DNA from: Gloeopeniophorella convolvens
Taxonomy: Eukaryota; Basidiomycota; Agaricomycetes; Russulales
NCBI GenBank assembly: GCA_022496205.1
Contig: WTXD01000040.1
Span: 62,001-126,000, forward strand
Reading direction: 5' to 3'
DNA: 64,000 nt
The notes under the pieces were generated by a model. The model saw only the letters and a program-made list of their open reading frames with translations, searched no databases and was not told the origin of the DNA. Of this stretch, positions 10,156-20,668 are shown in pieces. Position 1 is the first letter of the stretch. Every line of letters begins with the position of its first letter. Position numbers and translations under genes: made by a program.

Positions 10156-11727
10156 TACGGACGAAGGGGACTAGTTGGTAGATGAAGTAGGTGGTTAAGG
10201 AGAACGGAACGGAACAGGTAGTGAAAGTGAGGAGCAGTGGCGGACCAGGATTATATAGGGGGAGCAGACCCTAGACCCGCCTGATCCTGAATAAGACAGC
10301 ATCTGCTCTGCGGATTAGGATGACGCGGAATCAGAGGGACTCCAGCCGATGATCACCGCTTGGCGTATGCAAGCCACATCTTGGCTCCGTAAGCACCACC
10401 TGCTGGTACCGGCTCCGTCCACCGGCTCCGTTCTGCTCTTCCTCCTCCCGGCCACTTGGCGCCCAGTACGTCACCCCCACGCGTAACACCCCGAACCACC
10501 TCACGCTTCAGCGAACGCACCTCTCGTTTCTCGAGCCTTCCATTGCTGGCCTCCCTCCTACCGCACTTTGGGAGCTCAGGATCTCGCATAGCTGTTGTAC
10601 TGGCCATCAAGTGAACCCACATTGACACCGAGACGGCCTCTTTCTACGGAGAATGGTCCATTCTTCGGGTGTTGCTGCGTCACTTGTGTCAACTTGCGCA
10701 CAGAAGAAGCTCATTCCCCGGAACAACTCGGTACTGCAGTGCCGTAAATCGATGTCTCAGTGTCTCGCCTTGATCGGAGAGTCGAGGAACCCGCCGGGAA
10801 TTAGCTTTCCAGCGAACTGGACCGCCCAAGCGCACTTTGGCTACCAGTGGGTCGCTGATGTCACTGGCCGCGACCGTAAATTAGGCGTACGCGTTGCGCA
10901 GCGGCCACGGTCTCCGCGTGGGGGGACAGAGATCGAGAGCAGGGAGGGCAGGGATGAGTCGGGCGCGATGCTAGATTGCCCCAATGGCAAATGCCCGACG
11001 AATCTGTCAGGGGCCCGCTGTCAGCAGCGTCGGCGCAAATCGGTGACGAGACATGAGGACAAAAGCTTACTAGGAATGAGCAATCATGAATCACGGGCGC
11101 AATCGTCGAAACAAGAAAGGATTGCAGCATGGGCACAAACGGGAGATGTCTGAGACGGCGAGGCGGGAATGAATAATCCCTGGCGCGTAATCTGGCGTAT
11201 CTTGGTCCCTGTTTGGAAATGCGTGTCGGAAGGTCATGGACCTTCTCCGTTCTCGCACGGTCGAGGTCCACGAATCCCCAATCTTCTTACGCCACCAGTT
11301 CCCACTGACTAAGCCCGGCGCACAGCCCCACGCACACGCGTGCGTGAACCCCAGACTGGGGTTAGGGGTAGGGTCAGGCTCACCATGCATCAAAGCACAA
11401 AGCGACAGCAAGCGACGCCCTCCTTGCTCGCACCCTTCTCATCGAGCGACCCTCGTGGCAGAGTGGCAGTGGTAGTGCGTGCTCCTATGACCATTCGCTG
11501 CTTATCTCAGGCCCCGGCTGAGACGAGACGCGGAAGGGCCCTGAGGAGGCGGGGGCATCACGTGTAAGGGGAAATGGCTCCAAAGTAGCACCACTTTTTC
11601 TTTCCATCGACGCACTCGAGGCTCCACTCGGCTTTCCAGTGCTGCGCACGCTACAAATGTTCCCCTGCCTATAATTGCTCTCCCTCCGACACTCGCACCT
11701 CCCTTTACATTCTCCACTTTACCATCA
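10156..11727. promoter_or_regulatory. Divergent upstream region, DUF2156 gene and alpha/beta hydrolase gene
   Basis: About 1.57 kb shared by two divergent genes. A TATAATT-type element near 11670 and a C/T-rich tract up to 11727 fit the hydrolase promoter. A 17-bp near-palindrome (11347-11363, AACCCCAG-A-CTGGGGTT) is followed by a short telomere-like GGGGTTAGGGGTAGGG. No gene recognised. Confidence 0.45.
10251..10257 (-). promoter_or_regulatory. TATA-like box of the DUF2156 gene
   Basis: TATATAA on the minus strand, about 95 bp upstream of the start codon at 10155, a plausible distance for a fungal TATA box. Confidence 0.5.
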
Positions 11728-13915
11728 ATGTACGACAAGACCCCCGTATACCCACACAATGAACACCTCCCATGGGCCCATGAGCCGCTAAAGTCTCTCT
11801 ACGTCTTCCAGCGCTTGTTCACCACTCTCCTCCTTGTCCCTCTCTGGGTCCTTTACTACACCATCCTCCCCCGCTCCTTCCGCCCCCGCCCATCATGGTC
11901 TATAACACAGATCGTCGTTGTCAAGTTCACCAAGCGTATCTACAAGGTCACAGAGGTAGCTGGCGTCACCTGGGGGACGCGCGACCCGACAAAACAGCCG
12001 GACGAAAAGTCGCTCAAAGAGACTCGCTTTGCCTGGGTGCCCCCTCTCCCCGATGAACTCCGCACTGGCATAGTCAACGACCACCAGGTCCACTGTCAGA
12101 AAGTGGGCACGTTCATCTGGCCCAAAGTGCCGCCCCCTAGCGTGCGCATGCGTTGCAAGCCCAATCGCGGAGGCCCGTCCGAGAAGATCCAGCACCAAAT
12201 ACACGTTCCGGACAACGTGCGCACGGTAGCCTCGCAATCTGATGATGCTCTCGATGCAAGTACCACCGTCGCATCCACGCCGGCCTCCAACTTCAAGTTA
12301 CCCAAGCTCGACACAGACGTGCACATAGAGGAGGCTCGGTATTACACCGGTGATCCGAATTGCGATCTGGACGTTGAGGCTGACGCGGCCGACCCTCCCC
12401 CGCGGATGATCGGTGTATACCTTCACGGAGGCGGGTACTGTCATATGTCCGCTCATGAGAACTCTGGTACCTCCCGGATACCCCGCCGTCTCATCAAGGT
12501 ATGTAATACTGCAGTACGGATGCAATTGCACCATGCTGAACTTCCATTTAGGATAAGCTTTTCCAGGAGATTCATGGTGGGTTTCCCAGCCCGGAGTAAT
12601 TCCTTCCCATGACTAATTCCACATGTAGCCGTCGAATACCGTCTGCTGCAGCACGCCCCTGTCCCCGGTGCTATCCAGGACGCTGCTGCTGTCTACGCAC
12701 ACCTCGTTACCCATCACCTTGGTGCACGTAAGGGCGCAGATGGCAAGTATCACTACCCCGAACCGCCGATTCCCTATCACACGCACGCATACAACTCGCC
12801 AACACTCCAAGGCGTTGTCTCTGACAGTTCTGTGCCGAGCGTCGGCCAGGTCTTCGACTCCGAAACGCGTTTTGGCACCTTCGCGATGCCTCCAGGAACG
12901 GTGACTTCCCCTGTAACAGAAGCCGAGCAACAGCAACGCGTCGAGAATGCTCCAGAGCGGGATCACAGACGCAGCGATTCACTCGACCCTGTGCTCAGCG
13001 GAAATGACGCGACACCGCATTCGCCTGTGCAATCACTGCACCGCGCATCCACGGACGAAAATCCAGTCGCAGCGGCCTACCGACCCCGCATCATCCTCAT
13101 TGGCGACAGCGCAGGCGGGAATCTGGTTCTCGCCCTCGCTCGTTGGATTCGCGACGAAGGCGTTTTACCTGTGCCCGACGGGATGCTGTTGCTCTCGCCT
13201 TCGTGCGATCCCTGTGCGTGCCTGTCTCACCTTGTCGTGCCGACTCGGCAGGTCCGATCACGCGCTGATGTCATGTGTTTCGCCCTCTGCAGCTCACACC
13301 CTCCCGCAGGTGCCAGCATCGCGCCGCCCGCGGCCGCACGCCGACACGGACTACCTCCTCGACACACCGGAGCCCCGCGAGCTGCTTTCGCGCACGTTCC
13401 TCGGGCACCACCCGATCGAGATGGTCTACTCGCCGTACGTCTCGCCCGCGAGCGAGTGGGTCCTCTCTGTCTTCCACGGCAAAGAGGGCATGGACGACCT
13501 CGAGCCGCTCGGCCCGCACAACGACACGCGCGACTACCGCGAGGGCATTGAGGCGTACGACTGCACGGGCCCCGCCGGCGGGGATACGGACGCGGACGTG
13601 GACGTGGACGAGGCGCTACCCCCCGGTATGCCTGCGCGCACGGCGTCGAGCAACCCGTTCATTCGCGCGCCGCCCGGCATGGGGCTCTTCAGCGAGTTCC
13701 CGCGCGCGCTCGTTGTCGTGGGCGACGCGGAGCGGCTCGAGCGCGAGGTCGTTGCGCTGGAGCGCGGGCTCGAGCACGACGGCGTGCGCGTGCGCATGGT
13801 TTGGGCGAAGGACGCCGTGCATGATATTCTGATCATGGGCGCGTGGGACGAGCGCGTGCGCGAGGGCGTGTGGCGCGAGGTAGGCAAGTGGGTGCGCGAG
13901 GTCGCGGCGGAGTAG
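11728..13915 (+). CDS. Membrane-anchored alpha/beta hydrolase (alpha/beta hydrolase-3 fold, steryl acetyl hydrolase-like)
   Basis: Four exons (11728-12498, 12552-12576, 12629-13213, 13293-13915) give 667 aa. An N-terminal hydrophobic helix (FQRLFTTLLLVPLWVLYYTI, about 28-47) would anchor it. The oxyanion motif HGGG (YLHGGGYC) lies in exon 1, AVEYRL at the start of exon 3, and the nucleophile elbow IGDSAGGN in exon 3. The end of exon 4 carries ALVVVGDAERL and DAVHDILIM, which supply the likely Asp and His of the triad. The 25-nt exon 2 (KLFQEIH) is required for phase. The family includes Say1-type sterol deacetylases and HSL-type esterases; the substrate here cannot be read from sequence. The region between exon 3 start and the GDSAGG motif holds a long Ser/Pro-rich insert, making the protein longer than usual. 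Divergently placed to the DUF2156 gene. Confidence 0.88.
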
Positions 13916-16335
13916 AGCGTGCGCGCGCTCCACTTGGTGGGGAGAGGGAGAGAGGACCATCCACTGATTAACCTTATCATCATTGACATCTGCCCGCATT
14001 GCGTCGCACATCGCTTGCTCACTCGTTGAATCGAACGGACAGTTTCCTGTTGTACAATAACAGTTCTTGTTGTGCACGGTGTACCATGGACTTTCATTCT
14101 CGTTACAGTACATCACATACAAAATAAAGTGTACACCGTCGCCTGTAGATATCGCACCATATACAGCTCGCATTCGCTGGTCGACTACCTACCTATGGAT
14201 CTGTTGGAGCTGATTGGAGAAGTTAAGTCGAGCGGGAACTGCAAGGGTCCCGTGGACCTGGTCTCTTGCGCGTGAGTGCGTAGGACTATCAGGCGCGGCA
14301 CTGACCGAGGGACGTGCACAGTAACGCCATCTGCCCTCGACCAATGCGCGCAGAGGGGACCTTGCCGCGCGCACCCGCAGTACAGTTAGCGCAGCGCAGC
14401 GGCACCAGCGAGCGCGCACGATAGTGCGGCGCCTGCAATCGGCGCGCGCGGCACGGCACACTCTACCCCCGCCCGCCTTGCGCCGTCCTCACACCCAATG
14501 CCGGCCGTGCGATTGCAATCGCACACACACACGATGCCCGCAGCAGCGGTGAGGCAGGCGCAATGCGTGCCGGGCGCGCGTGGGCGCGGCCGAGCAAAGC
14601 TGTGAGTTGGTTGGTAATGGCGGGCTGAGGGCTCGCTCGCTCGCTCGTACGGGCGCCAGCACGGCGGCGGCTGGGCAGGGCGGGAGGGCGCTGAGGCGCC
14701 CCGCGGTCTAGACCAGTCCAGTCGGCGCGCAAGCGCAGGCGTAGTTGTACTAGTACCGGTGCGTTGGACCCAATGCGACGTGCGTCTGCGCCAGGGAACG
14801 AAACGACGGGTGATGTTGGCAGGGTGTCGTGGGGGTTGTGCGGGGGGGCCCCGCTGCGGTGCAGCGCACTGCGGGGCTTGAGCTCGATGGTGCACGTCAG
14901 GCTGCGGTGGGGCTGACGTATGTATACGCTGATATCGCGCGGGGCGGGTGGGAGCGAGGGCTGCAGGGTCCAGCGCGAGGTGTGGAGCGGGGCTGGACGC
15001 AGGGTACGAGGAGCTCAACGAGCGCGCACGGCGGACACGCTGCGCAGGCGAGGCAGCCGGTTCCCTGCATGCGCGTAAAAGCACTTAATACCGGATTCTA
15101 GTGCGTTTCATGCCGGGGACTTGCGACGTCGTATGTTCTCGCGAGGCCAGAGGTGACGGCGGAAGAGCAGCGCGGAAGGTGTCGTGCGGCGGACATGCTG
15201 GCGTGGCGTCGAAGGTCGATGAAGTAATCGACGCTCGTTATCGCCCCGGGGAAACCCGGGCACGCCCGTTAGCTGCATGCCGTTTGCCTCGAGAGGAATG
15301 GCAAGTACGCAAGAGAACAAGACCCGGCGTGCGCCCGACCCACCCGTCACGTTGTATGAACGCGCGCGGTGGGAAAAGGGTGCGCCAAGCGGATATAGCG
15401 GATGGTGTGTTGCCATACGCAGGTGTGCAGGGCGAGAAATGGCCAGCTGGCTCCCAAGTTGGTTGGTGCCGAGTCGACGGTGAGTTGACGTGGAGGCGGC
15501 GCAAGAGGCGTGGCGCGTGAGCGCAAGCGCGTGCACTGGTGAGCGCGTGTGCAGGCCAAGATGCCCAGAGGAGCAGCGGAGCAGCTAATTCGGTCGGGCC
15601 GCGATAGGCGCGTGCCGCGGGAGACGATGCCGGGGGCGGCAAGAGGCAAGGCACAGACAATATGAATAGTGTCATCAGGCGCCTGGGCAAGTGCGCAATG
15701 GGTATCACGGAGGCCACGGGCGTGCGACGGGGCGGGGGAGAATAACGCTGGCGGGGTCAGCGGCGCGCCGATGGTCTACGCCCGCTCTGACGTCTCATTC
15801 TCGCCCACGGCGGGTCGTAGGAAGACTCGCGGTGCCGTCGAGAAAGGGCAAGCAGATCCCAAGGTGGGGAAGAGGAAGAGTTGACTACGTAAGCGCACAT
15901 ACAGCCAGAAATAGATAGTGTACAGGCCTCTCACGCGGGCACGGTGCAGAACAGGGTGATCAAAATGGGGTGAGTAAATCTGAATGTATATGCGGACTCC
16001 GGTGGGAATCGACCGGCACCGAGCAATCTATTGTTACGGTGCGTCGAGGAGAGCGATGGAGAGGAGCACTGCCAGCGAGGATTGTGGATCGGCGTAGAGA
16101 CGCTCTAAGCCGCAGGGCAATTGCAAAGCGAGTAAGGTTACTTATGCGGTGACAGGATGTCGCAGAAGAGACAACTCAAATCGGACCGGGAGGTGATGCA
16201 ATTGCACGCCACGTGGCTTCTTGGGCGGTTAGGTGATGCGATCATGGCTCTCTATGCGCACAAGCCAGCAGCACTTTACTCCACTCCCCCTCTCTTCTTC
16301 ATCCCGACCCTCTCCTCCCCGCCGCCCTCTCCTCC
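13916..16335. other. Intergenic, 2.4 kb, GC-rich core
   Basis: From about 14300 to 15800 the sequence is very GC-rich with CpG-dense runs and several long but motif-free open frames on both strands (for example 14386-15084 minus). A (GCTC)4 run lies at 14631-14647. The last 100 bases before 16335 are C/T-rich, typical of a leader. I see no supported gene. Confidence 0.4.
14123..14128 (+). terminator. AATAAA, possible poly(A) signal of the hydrolase gene
   Basis: Canonical hexamer about 210 bp after the hydrolase stop at 13915. Not proven; fungal signals are often degenerate. Confidence 0.4.
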
Positions 16336-17948
16336 ATGGCCGCTCCCGTCGCCTCCTCCTCGCGACGCCCCCTTTCAACAATGAGCAGAGCAGGCCCTCC
16401 GCCCCAGTCAAGGCGCAGCTCGGACTTCTTCAAGTCACGACTCCCCGCAGATCCTTTTTCCAATGCCGCCTTTCGTCAACGCGACCCCGTCGTGCTCAAC
16501 GCTGAACGTCTCTTTCATGCCTCCACCGTCCAGCCTCGACGAGATGTTATCCTGGTTCTCGGTGGTCAGTGTCGCCCCCACGCCCCTCGCTCGAGGCACA
16601 ACGTAACTATCTGACACTCACCCCACCTTTTTCCCCAGCCCCTACCGCCAAAGAACTCGCACCCCTCCTCAACTCTGAGCTGCTTGCATTCTCCCTCGTA
16701 ATCATCGCCTCCCACCAGCCACCTTCCATTCCTTCCAAGGTGCAGCCAGCAGTTCGCATTCTTCGCTTGTCAGAACCCTTGGGGTTGGAACAGGCCGGCG
16801 CTATCCGCTTCGTGAACATCCTCGAATGGGCAGAGCGTGTTGCACGGTTATGGCGCAAGGTCGGCGGTATTGGCATACGCGAGTTTGCAGAGAGCGAACA
16901 GGAAGGACTCGGCGCCTTGGCACCACCCCCAGGCTTCCTTCGTCAGCACTCCAAAAGCAATCCTCCGTCCCCGGCCTCGTCGACGCTACACCTCGACTCG
17001 ATGGCCTCCTCCGCACCCGCAAACTCGTCGACCAGCAACCTCCGCTTCCTGCGGAAACTCACCGACCGTTCCGAGCGCTCTCTGCCATCGCCGGATCCAT
17101 CCCAACGCCCCTTTGATGCGCTCGTCAACTTCCTACCGTCTGGTATATCCGACAAGTCGCTCTTGAAGCAAGCGATTCTGGTCACGACCATAAGTCGGCC
17201 CTTTCTCGTGGCTGCCATCCCCCCATCATCTGTGCCTCCGGTGCGTGCGGCGAATTCACGCCGTGGCTCCCTTTTCAAGCGTGCCTCGGTATTGTCCTTC
17301 TACTCGATGCCCCCCACGCCACCCCTCAGCTCCGGCGACTCGCTCAACAGCCTCGTTACCGGAACCCCTTTCTCACCAGGTCCGCCGATCAAGTCGCATC
17401 TCGTACATCTGTTGCCTCCGCGCCCACGCAACGCGACTGCCAACCGCGTCCTGCACAGCATTGAATCCTTCCTACTCTCCTTCTCGTTTCCACCGTCGCT
17501 CGAGGTGAAGAGCGCAGATGGCCTCGAGCCGGCACGCACGTGTCTATTGGATGCACCTGCGTTTGGCGAGCCCGTCGGCGCGCCTCCGAGCTTGAACATC
17601 AACTGGACCGTTGCAGATGTCGTGCTAAGCGGGTGCCTCGACGACGAATCCGCCCCGCGCACATGGCTGTCCGGTGCTGCGGACATCGTCGTTGCAACAA
17701 CCCCTCCACCGCCCATGCCATCCGTACCGCCCGCGGCACGCCTCGACGCGCGCGCCTCGTCCTATATCCCTCCATCACATGGTAGGCGCTTCCCGCAGCA
17801 GCTTGGCGCCAACTTGCTGCCGACACCGCCGGACTCTGAAGAGGACGCGTCAGAGCGCAAGATGCTTGGCATAGAACCACCAAAACGCGAGCGGCGCAAC
17901 TCGCGGTGGAAGTTCTGGAGACGGCGTACGGCGTCGCCGGCGCACTGA
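16336..17948 (+). CDS. Uncharacterised 512-aa protein with basic C-terminus
   Basis: Not recognised. Two exons: 16336-16564 (GTCAGT donor) and 16639-17948, in phase. The join gives RRDVILVLGAPTAKELAPLLNSELLAFSLVII, which looks like a small folded N-terminal domain, followed by RFVNILEWAERVARLWRKVG. Residues from about 160 on are Ser/Pro-rich with short conserved-looking blocks (FDALVNFLPSGISDKSLLKQ, RVLHSIESFLLSFSFPPSLE). The end is strongly basic (PPKRERRNSRWKFWRRR). No signal peptide or membrane helix is evident. A second ATG at 16381 (MSRAGPPPQS) is an alternative start. A donor three bases upstream would drop one Gly. The codon pattern and intron argue for a real gene; no function is proposed. 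Confidence 0.75.
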
Positions 17949-18605
17949 GGCACGCAATGGACGCGCGTTTTTGTTACTTTTTTTCTCTCTCAAATCTGAA
18001 GGTTTAGTTGTTTTGATTTTTGGACAGAACAGAATCTTTGCATGCTCCCCCATCAGGTTTTTTTTATTTCTCGTCGCAGTACGGCTGCCTACTCGTTACC
18101 CTCAATCTCTCTCATTTTCTCTCTCGAACCTCCGAGGAGCGTACCACACACATATCGATGGACTCACGGACCGACGCTCATTCATTTACTTACCATTTTC
18201 TCGGCTATTCTCCCCATCGTTCACCACCATGTTTTCCGCGCATGTGTACGTTTGACTAGGGCACATATTTCCTGGGACCGGTTACCATCTCCATCTCCCC
18301 CGGTTGCTGACTCTGCATTCCACATGTCCCCCGCACCGCCTAGCTCGTCCTTCCTACAACGTTCCGGCATCCAAGCAATTTGATAATCCAAGCATTGCTC
18401 TTCGCCGTCGCGCCCGTCGCACGAGAAGCTTCATTTACGACTACAATCATGAGCTCTTCCTTACCATTCTATTATTCCGGTAGACTGCGAAATACACGAC
18501 ATAGAGCCTACAGACTGGTAGCTCCAGCACTGCGTCCGTGCGTGCGGCACAACGTAAGCCCCATGGCCTGTGCACACCGTAACATCCTCGGTCCTCGGAG
18601 AAGAA
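17949..18605. other. Intergenic between convergent genes
   Basis: T-rich sequence from 17970 to about 18250 is consistent with a 3' UTR of the upstream gene. No gene recognised. Confidence 0.4.
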
Positions 18606-20668
18606 TCACCCTGCCCGACCGACCGAGACGGGGCTCGTCGCCGACACGGTCGCGCGGTCCAGGTGCGTCGGGCCGCCCGGCGACCGCGGCGCGCCCCCGA
18701 ACTGCCGCTCGACGTCCGCGCGGCACCCTGCGTCGCTCAGCCCAGCCGCGACCGCGAGCAGCGTGCGCCCGAGCCGGTCGAAGCGCGCGAGCACGCCGTT
18801 GCCCGCGCGCGCCTGCGCGAGCGCCGCGCGCCGCACCTGCACGTCCTCCAGCACGTCGACGAGCGCGCGCTGTACGCCGCGCGACGCGCCGCCCGCGTCG
18901 AGCCCGTCCGCGAGCGCGCGCAGCGCGTCCCAGAACACGCCGAGCTCGCCCGCGGGGACCGCGTCGAGGAGGAAGAGCACGTCGTGCGTGAGCTCGACGA
19001 GCGCACACACGCCCGCGTCGCGCAGGGGCCCCGCCTCGCACCGCGCGCGCACCACCTCGGGCAGCCACCCGAGCGCGCCCGCGTCGCCCGCCCGCGCAGC
19101 GGCGAGCAGCCCCGGCACGCGGCCCAGCGCCGCGCAGTGCGCGGCGAGCGCGACGCCCGGCGCGGGCGGGTCGCCGCGCAGGAGCCGCAGCGCGCGCAGC
19201 GTGCCGCGCGACGCGTCGAGCGCGGCGTAGGGGATCCCGGCGGCGGCGAACGCGTGCGTGAGCGCGGCGACGGCGCGCGTGCCCGCGAGCGCGCGGCGCG
19301 CGCGCTCGGCGGCCGAGAGCCCCGCGTCGGCGCACGCGAGGAGCGCGGCGCCGAGGCGCGCGCCAAGCCCGCGCTCGTGCAGGAGGCGCGCGAGCGCGGG
19401 CGCGGCGAGCGGCGTCGCGGCGAGGTAGCCCGGGACGGCCTCGAGGAAGGGGACGAGGTCCGCGTCGTCTGCGAGGAAGGGCGCGAGCCACGCGAGCGCG
19501 CGGAACTCGGCGCGCGCGGAGGGCGCGGTGGCGCGCTGCCAGAGCCCGCGCGTGAGGCCCTCGCGCAGGCGCCAGCGCGCGGCGGCGATCCGCGCGTCCG
19601 CGCCGCGCGCGAGGGAGGTCGTGCGGGCGGCGCACCAGAGCGCGGCGAGGGCGGCGCACTGCAGGAGCGACCAGAGCGGCTGGGAGAGCGGCGTGAGGTA
19701 TGGCGAGCGCACGGAGAGCATGGGGAGCACGGTCAGCAGCGCGTAGGCGGCGACGACGAGGACGACGGCGGCGAGGGCGGCGCACGCGAGCGGGCGGCTG
19801 ACGGTGAAGAGGAACTGGACGAGCCCGGCGAAGAAGAGGAAGACGGCGGCGTGGAGGAGGACGGGGATGCACTGCGCGGCGCGGATGAGGTCGAAGCGCT
19901 GCAGGCCGTCGAACAGGAACGCGCGGATGTGCGCGCGGCGGTGCGGGGTGGCGGGGCGCTGGGTCATGTGCAGGTAGCGGCGGGCCCACTGCTGCATGAG
20001 GACTGCGCCGAGTGCGCACGAGACGCTCAGGATGAGGCTCAGGAAGAGGCAGATGTTGGTGCGCACGAGCGCAGGCGGGGCGCGGAAGGGCGGCACAGAG
20101 GCAGGCGCGACCAGGGCAGCGGCTGCCACCGTGGCCGGGGGGGCCGTCGCATTGGCGGTAGCGGTCGGAAATGAAGACAGCTGGCGCGAGATGTGGAGGA
20201 GAAGCTGGGCGGTGAGTTCCGTGGGATCCTGCTGGAGGCCGCGGTAGCTCTCGATGGCGAAAGCTGAAACAGTTGCAGAGAAGAGGCCGGTCTACGGTAC
20301 GGTGCACAGCGCACGATTGAATTGTACCGTGCACACACACACACACAGCACAAGATGCAGAACAAAGAAGCAGACGCGAGCTTCGCGTCAGCTCCACAGT
20401 AATCACGAGTCAAAAGTTGATCTACACGCACGAAGATGAGAATGCCGTCCATGTCGCCCTTCCAGTTCTCAACGAGCGACTGATCGAAGTTGTCCGATAC
20501 AGAAAGATACACGGACCACATCTTCCCCGAGGGGTCCCCTGGAACACCCTCTGTGACCCACAGTCAGAAGTCAGCCGTCCAGCCTCCGGGGCCAGCGATT
20601 GCGCAACGTCGTACCTTCGCTACCTGTGGGGTCGTCCGTCGTCGCAGCCTTTTGCTCGTAGCCCGCGT
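18606..20668 (-). CDS. DUF6535 multi-helix protein (5' end incomplete in this model)
   Basis: Exons seen: 18606-20291 (562 codons with the stop), 20432-20550 (119 nt) and, further upstream, 20615-20668; the start exon was not found. The domain begins MWSVYLSVSDNFDQSLVENW and continues MDGILIF / TGLFSATVSAFAIESYRGL across an intron. Then come membrane helices (ICLFLSLILSVSCALGAVLM, the motif QQWARRYL, VLLHAAVFLFFAGLVQFLF, ALAAVVLVVAAYALL). This matches DUF6535, a large family of unknown function in mushroom-forming fungi. The C-terminal 350 residues are Ala/Arg-rich and have extreme GC at third positions, which creates long spurious frames on the other strand. The intron 20292-20431 is long for this genome (140 nt) and holds a CA repeat. 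Confidence 0.82.

Noticed and set aside
14386..15084. Minus-strand 232-codon frame in the GC-rich intergenic region
   Set aside because: Composition explains its length; no domain pattern.
18570..20174. Plus-strand 534-codon open frame opposite the DUF6535 gene
   Set aside because: It is Arg/Glu/Ala-rich with no motif and mirrors the GC-rich third positions of the real minus-strand gene.
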